Shown here: positions 14,301 to 28,920 of the stretch, piece by piece
Layout of the letters: each line of letters starts with the position of its first letter
How positions within the stretch are numbered: the stretch's first letter is position 1
Assembly: GCA_025345505.1 (NCBI GenBank)
Contig: JANVCC010000130.1
Location: 3,756,453-3,820,452 of the forward strand
From: Todiramphus chloris collaris
Lineage: Eukaryota; Chordata; Aves; Coraciiformes; Alcedinidae
Direction: 5' to 3'
DNA: 64,000 nt
Notes under the pieces: generated by a model
The model's input: only the letters and a program-made list of their open reading frames with translations
Told to the model about the DNA's origin: nothing
The model's database searches: none
Position numbers and translations under genes: made by a program

Positions 14301-15521
14301 ATCTTTTGTGATGTGTTCTGAGTTATTTGTTATATGCATTGGCCACTCATTGCTGCTCACACTTTTTGAAGCAGCATTCAAGACACGTGGGGGTTACTGA
14401 CGTTCTGCTGAATTACTGATGTTCCACTGATACCACAAGAGAGTATTGCAATCACCTGACCTATCCCAACATCTTGCTAGTCAATTTTAAAATGAAATTT
14501 ATCACTTCTGTCTTTAAGTCTTGCTTCTTAGCCTGATCATGTCATGGGCCATACTGAAATTTTAGTAATACAGCTGTGGTCCTACATAAGCAAAATAAAA
14601 TGATCGTTTAATGCTTTCAGTGCACTGCTGTGACCATACACACAGTTTTATGAGCATAGCTGGGATTTTTAAAATGTGCCTTCAGAGCATGATACTTAAT
14701 TGCTTTCTCAAAAGGTTGCAAAATAATTTCCAGTCCCAATCTTAGTGCCCTCACTCAAAGGGTTCCTCTGTAAAAACACCATTCCCTTTCCCCTCTGCCT
14801 AGTTCCAAATACGGTTTTCCCCTTCCCTCCATCCTCTTTCACCAGAGCATCATTTCAATCACTTCTCTTATTTACATTTTATACAGCACATTTCAGGATA
14901 GATAATTAAGTCCTTATCTATACAAACATTCACTTTTCAGTTGATTTTTAAGCAGTGCAAACCTTCTAGAGACATTTAATTTAAAACACGTTTTGCTCTA
15001 GCTGAAGCCAGCTGCTAATGAATGTAAGCTAAATCAAAATAAACCCATCTAAAACTGAAATCATAATTTCTGTGCAGCATTCCACACTGGCTTACCTAAA
15101 TGACTTTTAAATTATTCTCTTAAATTAAAACAGTGCAACTTTCTTATGAAGGTAAACTCTCACAACACAGTATTTTCCCAAGCAACAAAGATTTCCTTTG
15201 TGACCGAGAAAAAAAATCCCTGAAACTTGTTTTGGGAAGCATGGGAAGAGAATAATTTGTTATACTGAGCCTTGTTCTTCAATTATATTATCTCCATCAG
15301 AGTATGAACAGATCTTCATATTAGATGATCATTTTACGAACACTTACTTCTCACTAGGAGGATTCTCCATCATTGTATTCCAAAATCAAGCAGCATTCAA
15401 ATTTGTCTGGGTGATATATTTTTGTCAGCATGACAAAGGTTCCCACAGTGTTTAATTACTCAGACTAGCCAGGGGAGAAGGAAAGAAATGAGCCATGCTG
15501 ACTTTGCTGTGCCAGGCTTGA

Positions 15522-15797
<276 letters not shown>

Positions 15798-17773
15798 TGA
15801 GGGTTTTCTTTGAATTAATGGTTTTCACTGAGCATGCAATCAGTCTCGGGATAGAAGGAGTATGAGATGTGGTAACTTGAACCTCCCCTCCTTACCTACG
15901 GCAAAATTTGTTGCTTAAAGCGGTAAAAGTTATGTGGTGGTGTGCATTTTGGGGTTCCTGGCCCTGTGCTACTCTGAGGAGGATATGTTTCTTCTGCAAA
16001 TGGTCTTAAGAGAGATTTTATGGCATCCTTTGGGGAAGGACAGCTTTTCAGCAGTCTGACACATTCCAAGCTGTGTCCTGCAAGATTTCTGTCCATGATG
16101 AAGCGTATGTAGACCCAGCAAGAGGGAAAGAATAGGAATCAAGGCTCATTTGCTATAGAGAGGTAAATGATATCACAAAATGTCAGCCCAATAAATATAT
16201 GACTCCTGCAGGACAGCAACAGGGTCATAATTGTCCTAATAAAATGCAAACTACTAGCTATCAATTTTTGCTGCCGTGAGAAAGGAATAAAGGCACTGGA
16301 TCGGAGAATTTATTAGGTTACAAGAGACAGGTCTTCCCACTGATTTGTGTTTGGTATGTGAGAAAACATACCAGGTGCCTAAAGAACACACACATACATC
16401 TAAATCATTTTGATGCCAGGCTTCACATGCTGATGCAGTGGGTTAGGTTCCATCTCTATTTGTAATAAAAGGGCAGAACAGATGGTGAAGACTCCATTTA
16501 GAGAAGATGAGCCCATTTAAATACCCCTGCACTATCAGGAAATCATTCACCATTATAGTGGTTTTGCTTCTCATAAATACGTTGGTTTGAATTAAACAGA
16601 CTAACTAGAAAAAGGATTGCACAAATTGTGGTTGTTTCGTCTGTATTGCTATATTACTTTCTATATCTGAGGGAATCACAAGTTCTTGTGAGTTTACATT
16701 TCAGCCTCTGCAAGGCATCTCTGTTCTGTGAAAGTGTTCAAAAGAATAGCCTAACAGAAAACAGACAGGTATGGATACAGGATTTTGGCAAAAGGCATTT
16801 GTTTCCTGGTTCCTCACTTTCCGGAGCAGAATTACATATGTAAAGGCCTGGGCTGCCCACCCCTCCCCCTATCCCCAAAAGCATGAGACAGTACCTTAGT
16901 TTCACAGATTTGTCCTGAAACCTGAAAGCTTATGTTATACACAACTAAACTTGTTGATGTGAATTCTATTCAGTGTTGTATTACAAAGAGTATCTTTTCT
17001 TCTACTGAGAGAGGACCACCTTTGATAGTTACTTTTTCTCTGCTGCATTTTTGCTTTTTTCTTTTTGCTATTTTTATGCTGGCAGAGAGAAATCTGTCAC
17101 AACCACGTAACTTTAGAATAACCCAGACGTGTATGGTGGGTAGTATCTAAAATGCAGTTATGTAAATAGTAATGATGTAAAGCTTTAATTTATAGTGTCA
17201 TAACTTCCTGTTCGAAATGTTCCTTAAATATACCATATAGCAATATATTACAGAATTCTTCCACTGAAAGCAAAAATAACTGAGTATCTGCAGTCCTTCA
17301 TATACACTGAATGTGTTCATTCTTGGTATGTGTTGATATGTACCTACCAGGCCATGCATAATCCTGCCCATGATTTTAGTCTGCTCACAATTTCTTTTTT
17401 CAAACAACTCACCTGTAGTTATAAAAACTTTCTTTTTTTTTTTTAGAAAGAAAACCAGAAGGTAGATTGACAAGCGATCATAAGAAGTGGAATGATGTTT
17501 TTTTAAGTATGTAGAACGAGAGGTCACTGAGTGAAACAGTGCAACCTGTGAGAAGTAGCAAGCGATGTTATTGACAGAATCAGCATCATTTACTATAATT
17601 TTCTTAATTGAATTCATTGTTTGCCTCAGTAATCTAGTGGAGACCGGAGATATAAATCTCTCATGAAAGATGAAATACCAAGTGAAACTGGAGTTTGTTT
17701 GATGTGTTCGGTAAATTAAAATAATTGACATTGAATGCAACGCTGTGGCTGAGGATTCAGTAAACTAGAGCCC

Positions 17774-17802
17774 GGGGGGGTGGGGGTAGGGAAAGAGGTG
17801 GG
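17774..17802 (+). other. G-quadruplex-type motif
   Basis: Seven G, T, five G, TA, three G, then a further GGG at 17800-17802. At least four G-runs of three or more lie within 29 bp on the plus (transcribed RNA) strand. Confidence 0.7.
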
Positions 17803-20800
17803 AGACCAGGAAAGAAAGACAATAATTCTAAGCAGAACATTCATGAAAGACAGTGGGTCAGGAAAGGGAAGACTCAGAAATTCAGGTGCTTAGAGTTGTA
17901 GTTAGTAAAAGGTCCCCCAAAACCCTGAAACTTTAATGAGCTAAACAAGGAGAGAAGGTCTTAGACAGACTTTGCTTTTGCTCGTGGGAGATACAATCTT
18001 AAGAAAAGAGATTTTTATTGTGAACCTCTTCAAGCATACCTAACCCTGGAAGATTTGATGAAGAACCCCTCAAAGTCAAAATTTTTCCACTACTTCCTCC
18101 CAATTTCTGAAGCAAATCATTTATCTTTTACTCGTACCTTTCTATGTCTGAGCCACTCTGGACAACATGTAGAGGAGTCCCAGAAGGCAGATACATTAAA
18201 GCCAAAGGCATGTTTGTTCCTTCTTTGCTAGCTCTTTAAACCCAGTAAGCATGAGTGTTCTCCTATTCCTGTCTGCCCAGGCCAAATCTCCTGACAGCCA
18301 ATACAGATTCTCAAGGAGAGATTTTATTTGGTTGGTTTTTTTCATCCTTCTGCCTCATTTGCAGAAGCAGATAATCCAAGTCATACTTTAGTCCATGATA
18401 ATATAGTCTTAGAAAAACTAGACCAAACTTAAAAGTCAGTTCAGTGACAATTTAATTAGTGTTTAAAACACTCTTAGTTGGAACCATTCTTTTTTTCAGA
18501 TAACATTGTCTTCCTCGAGCCATGCAAAACACAGTTCCTTCTGTACCACAAAGGTACAGGGTTTTTTCTGTACCTCACTGACCGAAACTTAGTAAGCTTA
18601 TTAATCAAATACTTTTCTTATATATCATCCACTCCACTTAGCACACTTTTCTCTGTGTATCATCTATATTGTTTTTCACTGACTAAACTGTGCTTTCAAA
18701 AGTATTGCCTGAGCCACACTATGATTTTTCTCTTTACAGATGTTAAACTGACAGCTCCAGAATTGCACTCTAAGGTTTGCTACTCATTTCTGGAATAACA
18801 GTCATCTTAGTCCTCAGAAAAATATCTCATCAAAGAAATTCTAAACATAAAAGCTTTTAGTACTTTTTCTATCTTATGCTTTCCACCATGGTGGAGAATA
18901 GCTTTTAAAAGCAGTTTCTGGTGACTGTTATGATTTCAGGCCACTTCCTCAGCTGATATGAATCAGCCCTGGTTTACAGGGCAAATTTCCATCAGCTGAG
19001 AATGGTCTCCATGCCTTTAAAATGGAGCTTTCGGAGGGATATGTGTCTGTAGTTTTGGGGGGTGGTTTGTAAAGTTTTGGCCCAGGGGATTGCAGACTTG
19101 TAGACTACAGAAGCCCATCCTGGTGATTTGAGGCTCATCTGAAATGCACTGTCTCAGTGCAGCTACTAGATACTGTAAGGAAGTGTCTCAACAGCTTGAG
19201 CTGAGGATTTGTACTCCTACGCTGAGAGATGTCACATTACCAGATTTGTGGATCGAGAACAGAAGGGAATGGCTAGCACCTAACGATTACCAGGCTACGT
19301 GTGCACCGTGCATTTAATGCTCCTGTGTTTGTCATGACTGGAAGAATGCTAGAATGAATTTCTTTCCTTTATTGTTTCCCTAACAAAAAAAGGACCTATG
19401 GAAGATGAATTGGAAGTGGTAAGCGTATGTTATGTCACTTTTGCATAATGTTTATCAATTGTGGCAAGTGTAGGGTAGACTGTTTGTATGAAATGAGGGT
19501 GGATCACATCTTGTGCTTCCTCATGATGGCGCTGTGCATCTTCAGTGCAGAAAGCAAATGACTGGTTAAGCAGTGCAAAAGGGGGTGGTGGTCTCCATGG
19601 AACTGCCTGTGGTCCTGCTCCAGAAATGCCATAACCCCTTTCCTCTGAGCTCCACAGGCTTCTGCCCATGACATTATGATAATGGATCTGATGTTAACAA
19701 GTGCTGAGCACATATAATTTAATCGGACATTTCTACTTGTCGGAAATCCTCACAATTAATGCTTTAAATACTTATTGTTGACTAATATTACCAAATTGCC
19801 TTTTTTTCTTCCTGGAAGTGTCAAAATTTCATGATAGCCATCTGAATATAGCACTAATTTACAAACTATATTCCAGAGATACTGATTAAAACTAGTTCTG
19901 TTCTCTGTGGTGGAAAGAAAGGAGTATAGCGGTTGCTTGAGAGAAGAATTTTTTCCAAATTGTCTCTGTGAATGAAGAAGTTGGAAAACTCGTGGTTTAT
20001 AGAACTTTTAAATAGCTACCATCAGGGCTTGACTCAGTTTAACTGTGCCCTCTCTAAAAGGATTTGCTATATTCCTACCTCACGTTGCATGAAACATTAG
20101 TCATGTTTTTAAGGGAACTGGTGTCGTTAGATTTGGCTGTAAGTACAGGAATCTTTGCAAAGAGATGAAAAATACATTTTAATGATAAATGAAAAAGAAA
20201 ACATGAAGTCCAACACCAATGTCAACACGAAAAGTAGAACTTTCTGCACCTACTTGTATTCATACCATACCAGTTATTTGAATTAGAGTATTTCCTCTTT
20301 AAGGTACTGTGAGCTCATTCAGCAAATATTGTTATCAGTGCAAAGCACACTGATAAACATGTGCTTTATAATGCACAAAGATGTACTGGAAGTGCAAGTA
20401 TCATGCACATTGTACAGGTAACAGTTTAGGAAGTGCCAGCACATTGTTACTTTTAGGCTCAATAGGAAATGCCAGTCTGTGTCACTGTTGGGAAGCTAAG
20501 ATGATAATTTTGCTTTTGATGACCACATTCCCATGTTGGCTATAATCTGTAGCTTGCACTTAAAAATAAGCTATCTTAAAGCTGACTATCCTCAAAGAAT
20601 AGCTTTCTTTCCAGTCTTTCTCATGCAGCTTCTAAAGCATATCATGTACTGAGAATTTGTTTACAGCATGATTGACATTTCTGAAATGAAGGTCAATATA
20701 TATTTGATTCTGACAACGGTGCCTTTAGTTTGAGAGGCCTATCCATGTAGTAATGACATTACTGTGGCTGAATTAGTCTACTGTTCATTGCATCCCCCAA

Positions 20801-22105
20801 GATGCATCCTCTGCTCCTTAGCAATTGAATCTATCAGACTTGCAATAACTGCTTTTAAAAAAAAAAAAACTAAACACAACAACAAAACAGCACCTGACTT
20901 TCTTTGAAACACTGAAAACTTTCACCTTCTGAGAAACCTGTGATTAAAAAAAAAGCAATGGCATTCATTCTATAGCAGATTCTAGTTTCCATTGCACTGA
21001 ATTAAATAAAAAGTATTTCTCTTTAGCTGTGATTAAATTGTCCTAGTTTGGGGGTTTTTACTGGTTTGACCTGAGTTCATAATGTGAAGTTCTCCATGTA
21101 ATGTACATAAATGTACATGGACACACATGTAGTATTCCAATCCAGTGATTTAAAGAATCATTCTGAAGTGTGGTATTTTTCACTTGATCAAGACAGTTCT
21201 TTACATGGACAGACATAGCTCGATGAGTAATTATGTTGTCCAGTACTCTGAAATGCCCTCTCTTTATTGTAGAAAGACCATCATTAGCAGGTTAAATTTA
21301 GATGAAAGACTTGCACATAAAAGCTTAGTAGAGACATCCATGTGCCTATACTGAGAACAAAAACTTCTATTATATGACAGGAGAACCCTAGACAAATGCT
21401 TAGTAATAGTAAAACCAGTAGTTTTTCTTCTGAAGTACAAGTTCACTTTCAGTTTCTCATTGTGCTCATGAAAGTGATTGTATGAAGACAGTTCTTTTTT
21501 GTAGGTACAGAAACAGAGCTTTTTGCCATCATCTCAAAGCAAACAGAGGCATCACAGTTGGACTCCATCTTTGGACTCTTAACAAGTATCCAGGTGCCTG
21601 TCACAGAAAGTAGCAGAGTAACTAAGATACTGTTCTAAACCCTTGTGTCAAAGCTGTCACCTAACTCTAAGAGTGCCAACAAAAAATAGTTGAATTTGGT
21701 CATAGTCAGATCCATCTCCTTAGTGCTGTTGGCTACAGCAATTGCTATGCTTTAATCAGTTTTGTGTTAGGCCAAACTAGGTTGCAGACAAACCCTTTTC
21801 ATTTAAAAAAATATGAAGAGACTCTTGAGAAAGAAGAATCTGCGAAGTTGAGTAAACACTGAAATCTCAGAAGCAGCAGCTCAATTATTTCCATTCCTCA
21901 TTGTCTGTCTTCTGTCTCTATGTTCAGCTATATCCTGACATTAATTGTTCCAGCTGTATCTCCTCAGCCTTCCTCCTCTACCTATCTTTGTCAAACTTAG
22001 CTCAGAGAACAGCAACTCTACAATACTATATATACAGATAGTTTCTACACAGTTGTTCTCAAGGTCTTAACAGACACAGTGAAAAGAGAACCTTTCCCAA
22101 ATAAG

Positions 22106-23080
22106 ATCATAGAATTATAGGCAATTTTGATCAGAAAGGACCTTCAGAGTTCTTCTGGTCCTCTTGCCACTGAATGCCAACTTAGATTGCTGAAGGCCTT
22201 TTACAATTTGGTTTTTTTTATATCTCCAAAGGTACCTCTCAAGGCAGCCTGTTCCTGTATTTGGTTACTGTTGTGGTGAGAAAAGTAAAAAAAATAAAAG
22301 CAAAAATTCCTAATATATAATTAGAATTTACTGTGCTAGAGTTTATGTACTCTTGTTCTGTTTCTGTGTTTATCTTAGAAGATTTGGTAGTAGACAGCAA
22401 TAAGAGAACCCCTTGCTTGGCCTTCTCTTCTCTTCTCTAGGCTGACCAAGCCCAGTTCTCTCAGCTTTTCATGCATATTCTCCATGCCTCTGGTTGGTCT
22501 CTGCTGGACTTACTCCAGCATGTCAGTGTCTTTATTTGATTGAGGAATACAAAACAATACTTCAGATGTGGATACGATTGGCCTTCTTTGCTGCAAGGTT
22601 GCACTGCTAGCTTGTGCTTAGCTTGCTGTCCACGAAGCTCCCTAGGACTTTTCTTGAAAAGCTCCTTTTTATCCACTTGTCCTCCAGTCTGCACTGTCCA
22701 TTCAGGGATAGTCCCATGCAGGACTTCTCATTTAACTTGATGAGCTTTTTCTTAGCCCACTTGTCCAGCCTGTCAAGGTCCCTCTGAATAGCAGCCTTAT
22801 TTCTAGGTTACTGGCCACAGACCCCAATTTGATGTCATGCGTGTCATTGTTGACCATGCATTCTATCTCATCTCCAGCTTATTAATCAAGATGTTAAATA
22901 GTATAAGACCTGGTTTGAACTCCTGCGGAATGACACTTGTAATAACTGGCTGCCATCTGAATGTTTTATTGCTTAACACAACCTTTTGAGTCTGGCAGTC
23001 CAACTTTCTTTGCAGGCACCGTGTAGTCCACTTATCCAAACTGCGCCTCAGTTCAGCTATATAAGCATGCTAACTAACTA
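22106..23080 (-). mobile_element. CR1 LINE fragment, minus strand, old
   Basis: Read on the plus strand it starts with the reverse-complement CR1 3' end (ATCATAGAATTATAG, then AAAGGACCTTCAGAG). It runs through recognisable antisense ORF2 blocks: GGCTGACCAAGCCCAGTTCT, CTCCAGC near CTGCTGGACT, CCAGCCTGTCAAGGTCCCTC, AAGATGTTAAATAGTA, and a CTCCTGCGGAATGACACTTG block. About 950 bp of the reverse-transcriptase C-terminal half and 3' UTR are represented. Many substitutions and indels break the frame. The 5' truncation typical of LINE insertions lies near 23.08 kb (boundary approximate). Confidence 0.85.
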
Positions 23081-26000
23081 GTTCCACATATATTTTCTTA
23101 TTATGCAAATGCATCCCTGTGTGTCTGTTGTGAACCTAATCCTGTCTCTCTGTTACTGGAATAGAAATACAGAAAGGGTTGTTGAGGAAGGATTGAACAG
23201 CAGCTGACCTTTGGGTGAAATCGTTGCAATAAAGTACATTGTGTTTCCTGGGTTTTTTCTTTAAATGCTGTGGTTAATTTTTACTCTTGTTCATTCTGTG
23301 CTGCTGCTTTCCTTCCCCTAATCTATTTCTTAGAACATTCTATTCCTCCTGAATCTCATCCAGTCAATAAACGGCCCATTAAGGGGGTGGAGGGGGGGGA
23401 GATGTCTGGTTGCTTCTGAATGCAAAACCTCAAACCTCTTTGTCATCCAACTATAAAGAAATACCTGAGAGGCTGTTCAATCCATGAGCCACATCTCCTC
23501 CTCTGTTGCTAGGGCATTGACTGAACACCAGACCAAGAAAAGCTGTGGCAGGTTCTTACTCATTGTGCCCATCCCTACAATTAGCCTTGTGGACTACTGT
23601 TAATATTAGAGGCCAGTCAAAATAATTATTGCCTGTGCAGGGTGCATTTGTCCTCTTCACGTAGTCCAAAGTGGAAACCTTGTAAAATTGTTGACATTTC
23701 AACCTCTATTAAATATGATGCTTTTGAGAGGACCAAAAAAAAAACCCCACATGATTTAAAGCAACAGTCCCTCTTGCCTTTCACTTTTTGCTGCTTTCTG
23801 GGGAAGAAAAAACAGATAAACATCATCAGTAAGGTCCAGATCTGATAGAAATGCCTGTCTCTTCGTTAAATAGACTGAAACTGATTTACAGAAGCTGAGG
23901 ATCAAGAACCAGATTATTTTATTTTTTAACCCCCTGAGGTGGGTGACTTATTTATTTATTATTTTTTTTGTGGAGAGTCCAAGATAGATTAGTTTGGGAA
24001 GAAATACTTTCTTTCATCAGGGCAAATACTCAGTAAATTCCAGCAAAAATCCACTGGTTTTATCCGTGGAAACAAGCTTTATGTGATTCCCCTTTTCCAA
24101 ACATGCCCGCACAGAGAGATTCTATCACTACACCTCCTGCACAGTTACCTTGTACAGCCTGTACAATTCTGTGATTTCATCTTCAGGACAGATCACCCAA
24201 AGTCCAGTTACTGTGGTTTGATGTAGAGTTGTGACACTCATTAGCACTTCTGTGTTTTAAGGCAGTGACATGTCCTCTCAGAAAGAATGGAGAGGTGCAC
24301 GAGAATCAGTCCAGGATAGAAAATCAGATGAACATGAACTCCAGATTTAATAAAGTTGTCAAAACACTTTTTATGATCATTGAATGTATAAGAGGGGACA
24401 TTTCAGCTATGACTGCAGGAGATAATATTTCTTTTGTATTAGGTGTAGGCTTTTTACTCCTGAAATATTGGATGTCTATACTGTGAGATAACTTAGCTCC
24501 TTAGTTGATTTCTTCGCTCCTGGCTCCTTGGTCTTCCACAGGCTACAGAAATTTCTTGGTACGTTGTCTTTCTCAGGGAGCAACCTGACTTCTGTCAAAA
24601 AAATAACTATATATTGAGTGTAATTTGTTGATGGTTCCTCTAGGAAGCATTTCTGGAAGGTAGTATGGTTAAGACTATGCTTTGTTTGGTACCACTTTCC
24701 AGTCCTTCAAGACTGCATCAGAAGACTTCATAGTCTAATATTCCCACATGCTCTGGTGACATTATCCAGTGCAAACAACATAGACCCTCAGTTCCAGGCT
24801 AAATACTCTCCAATCTAGAAAATTATAAGATAGTACCTTCATAATGTCAGACATTGAGAAATGAAAACAAAATAATTGATATGTCTAAAAACTGAAGGAA
24901 TGCAAACTAGGTCATCAGAGACAAGTACTGTGTAGTTTGAATGAAGCCAGCCTGCTCAATAAAGAGCTAGACCCTGAAAAGTGTGTGTTTCTGTAAGTTC
25001 TTGATATGGGTGCTAGGGATCATTTCTTCAAGTGGATATATTTTAAAATGTAGATTTAGCTACTTATCCAGGTCTAATCTCCACAGGTCAAAGACAAGTA
25101 CTTATAAATTAACCAAGTTCAAAGAAAATACTGGAAGATTTCCTATGAATGTGGGAAAAATGGCTCCAGGAGCTTATCTGGTAGTGAGTCAAGGGATAGT
25201 TTGATCATAGGTTATTAGTATCTGCAGAAGAAAATAACATTAGTTAATAGGGGGCTTGCCAATTTAGCAGAGGTTCAGCAAGATCAAATGATTGCAAGTT
25301 CAAAGACATGTTCAAATTAGAAATAAGGGAAGTATCCTTCATATGGGTAATTATGCATTGGAATAACTTACAAAGTTTGTGATAGATATCCATTATTGTA
25401 AATTTTTAAATCAAGACAATGTTTTCCTAGAGGTTATGCTTAGTTAAAGCACAAATTGATTTTGAAAAATCCTATGATCACTCTTATTCAAGAGCGAAAA
25501 ATTATCCTTTCTGACTTTATCACTTAACTATGTATTTAACCTGGACTTTGTTTTCCTCTCAGCGGAAGTCACCTAATCACCTAGGCAAATGAAATCTAGA
25601 TAACTTGCCATTTAAGAATTTACTGCATTTTTAGTATTGAAAAGAGGAAAAGTTCTTCATAACCTTGTAGAACTTTTTCCACATTTCCCCTATGTAACTT
25701 TTTAAGTTCACATTTCAAAGTGCTTTATAATAAGAGTCCTGACCATCTTTTGGTTAGTGTCAACTTTTGTCACCTCCTTCATGACTTCCAAACATCTACA
25801 GAGTTGCACACTGGGTAGCTGTTGATGATGGTACATGACAGTGATGTGAGACATGGCTTTGAGACTGCTCTCCTCTGCTCCATTTAGATTGGTCATTGCC
25901 TTTGTGCTACAGAATACAGAAGCTGAAAACTTCCTCCTTTCTCACTTTGCTGGTCTGAAGTTAGAATGTGTTATCTCAAGTTTAAAACTTCTGAGCAAAG

Positions 26001-27752
26001 ACTTTACCAATGTTTTAAATTTCGGGAGGATTTTATGATTTGCCTCTGGTGGCTTTCTTTTCCCCTCTTGGAAAGTCCCCTTTCTCTCGTTTACCAATTG
26101 AGAAGTCCCTGGAATATTTGCTGTCCACTGCCTTAAAAATGTAATCTATCTATAGGCTGACAAAGACCATGGAGTGCAAAGGCTGTAAGAAAACAGAGGA
26201 GCTCTTTATAGCTCATGTAATGAGCTTCTTCGCAGATGCTTTTCATTTCCTACAGCTCTTTGCATACGAGTTTAAGAAACAGGGATTCAAGGAAGGTTAC
26301 TACGTTTACTGTCTTCCTTGATGCCTAAAGCAAGTAGAGCCACTCAGAAAACTCATTTCTCTTTTTGATTTTGCTGATGTTTGCCTTTTTGCCAGCCATG
26401 TTTTCCACTATAGGATTTAGGAAAACTTCTATCAGCAATTTGGGGAGGAAAGTGTATAATTTTGCACTGGTTGGGATCTGTGTAAGAGAAGGCCAGTTCC
26501 TCCAGTTCTAGAGAGAGTTTTTATTTGCTGGCTTCTGAGAGACCTGCAGACTTGTTACTTCTCTTCTCAAGACTTTGGAAGATAGGAGGGGAAAGCATTA
26601 CTTAGCAGGATGGTCTTTAAGTAGCAGAGGTTTTCCTCCATAGGCTTCCTAAAAGTCTTACGACTCATGACTCCTTTCCTGTAGACCTTTTAGACTCCTG
26701 AATCAAGGAAATGTTTCTGTAGCAGCCTTTGGGACTTCACAGAAGTTGAAGAAATTCCCCTGGAAGTCATGAAAGAGAATATAAAAAGCATATGTATCTT
26801 TTTTTGATATTACTAAGGAAGAACAGAATATAAACAATAAAAAAAGAATTAGAAAAATAGGAAATTCTGAGCTACAGCTAGTTATCTCGATAAGACATTA
26901 GAATCAAGCTCAAGTATATCCTTCATCTTAATTCTGCCTAAGGAGAAACAGCGTACTTCAGAAGAGAACAAAGGAAACAAAAGTGTTCCATTTCATTAAA
27001 TGGTCATCAGGAAGTGTAAACAAAATGTTTATAATGCTTCGAGAGGAACCAGGCTCCCAACAGAGTGACTGCACTACATTTCAAAATGCACTCTACCACA
27101 TCTTCGCTTTCAATACATGTGCAGAGAAAACACGGGCTGTTGCATTCTGTCACCGTGCCTGGAGGGACACCCACTTTCCATTTCAAAACAGCTTCTCAGC
27201 CCTGTTCGGTTTTCTCAGAGATAAGTTTAAATGTGGAGTCATCGTTTATTCTCAGTTAACACGTTGTGAGTACCTGCAAGTTGTTATTAGGTGTGATTGT
27301 TGTTTTGCTTTTTTCCTCGGGAGGCTTTTTTGGAGAAAAGGGCTGGTGCATGTAAGTTCGTAGTTAAATAATGTACTGGGATGCTCCAAAAATGTGTTAG
27401 AATGACAGTCCTTTGGTCATACTGTGTTAAAGGCTATAGACATAAGCTATGGGTTTATTATAGTAATGATACAGCTAGTCGATGAGCAGCACTTAGATAG
27501 ATGGTCTATAAATCAGTTGAAATAAATGCAGTGATTTGCATCCACACAAAGACTTAAAATGAAGATTTAAAAATGTGTGCAGTGATTTGTTGTGAAATTG
27601 CAGCTTTGAATCGACTTCTTTAAACCCTAACAGCCATATACTTGTTTTCTGTTTGTTCTTGATACTATGGGTAGAGACCAGAGGCCATAGTCAGTGATGT
27701 GGAGGTGTGGCCCAGTGGATCCCAAGTGCAGTCCATAGCAAAACTGATCATT

Positions 27753-27826
27753 TAGGCCCTGATTCAGCAAAGGCATAGTCACATTCCTCGCATTATACTC
27801 TGTGAGCACTTACACTGATTTCAGGT
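27753..27826 (+). repeat. Ancient amniote interspersed repeat
   Basis: TAGGCCCTGATTCAGCAAAG followed by CACTTACACTGATTTCAGGT resembles the dispersed 'gccctgattcagcaaagcac...' element seen in reptile and bird genomes. The family name is not certain from memory. Confidence 0.4.
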
Positions 27827-28649
27827 ACAATAAATTGAAATTAAAAGAACATAGATAAGTATTTGCTAGAGTACTAAGCAGTCAACACTATCATGGTGCT
27901 TCTCTTGGGACAGCAGAGCTACAAGCCCCTACCATACCATCTAAAACTAAACTCACCTTTTCGGTGCCAAATCTATTTCACAAAGCAGGGTAACTTATTG
28001 TTATTTGTTCTGCCTCTGGGTCTTTTATTTTTTGCAACATACCTCCATAACGTTAGCCCTGGTTAACGTTATTTCTTGCAGCATCTAAGACTCAGTGGTT
28101 TGCTGTATGCTCTTTGGTGCACTGGTGAGGGATTGTAAAATCCTAGGAATTTTTTTTTAAATGCGCTATAGCTTTATAATGTATTTTGAAGTGGGCTTTG
28201 CCTGTCTTTCTCAGCTATTATAACAGTATGTACTTGCTATTTGTCTAGATGATTCACTGGTACAGGCTTAGTTTCAAGAAGAGTTTTTAAAAACCTGACA
28301 AGGATAGGCTCTGAGATGCTGCTCGCATTAGATGGCATTGCCTCAACAGCTCGCAAAGGCATCCTGTTCCACCTGAAAGAAACAGGCACGGTGGCGCTTA
28401 CAGAAAATTATCTCTGAGTAGGTTGTTTTTTTTTTTTTGCCCAACAACACTGAGTATTTTTTCAGACAACTTAAAAGGGCCATTGTAATAAATTGATTGA
28501 GTTTGAAAGCTTGTCCAGTTTCACTGTAACTTCTGTAAGTGATTCTGTTCTGTCTTAAAATGTTGTTTATTACTTCCAGCTCTACTATATATTCCTCTTT
28601 GAATTTCAGGAAAAGCCATAATCTATGTTCCTGGAGAAAGAGGTGGGGA

Positions 28650-28746
28650 TGCTGGGTTAGTCAAGGGCTTGTCAGGTTAATGATTGAAGTCAGTGATCTT
28701 AACTGTCCTTTCAAATCTAGGCAATTCCATGATTCTGTGATTCTAT
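28650..28746 (+). mobile_element. CR1 LINE 3' end, plus strand
   Basis: A short terminal piece: a GTGATCTTAACTGTCCTTTC-like block followed by CCATGATTCTGTGATTCTAT, the ATTCTATGATTCTAT tail that ends chicken-type CR1 elements. Severely 5'-truncated; left edge approximate. Confidence 0.75.
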
Positions 28747-28842
28747 GCTTAGTAGCGTTCCAAGGGAAATTGATGATATTTCTGCAAACTTTCAATTTGC
28801 TATTCAGAAAAATGAAATGAAATATTTTTTCCTAGAGCAGAT

Positions 28843-28920
28843 AAAAAAAAAAAAAAAAAAACAAAAAAAAAAAAAGGAGGAAAAAAAAAAAAAACACCCC
28901 CCAAAAAAAACACAAAACAA
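28843..28920. repeat. A-rich low-complexity tract
   Basis: Eighteen A, then further A runs broken by C, GGAGG and CACCCCCC. It lies 96 bp after a CR1 3' end. CR1 does not use a poly-A tail, so it is not that element's tail. A lysine-rich ORF across it is spurious. Confidence 0.85.

Noticed and set aside
22461..22694. 77-aa minus-strand ORF
   Set aside because: A degraded piece of CR1 ORF2 in the minus-strand CR1 at 22.1-23.1 kb.
24100..24180. Possible CR1 tail (AATTCTGTGATTTCAT)
   Set aside because: A single ATTCTGTGATT word without adjacent CR1 landmarks; too weak to call.
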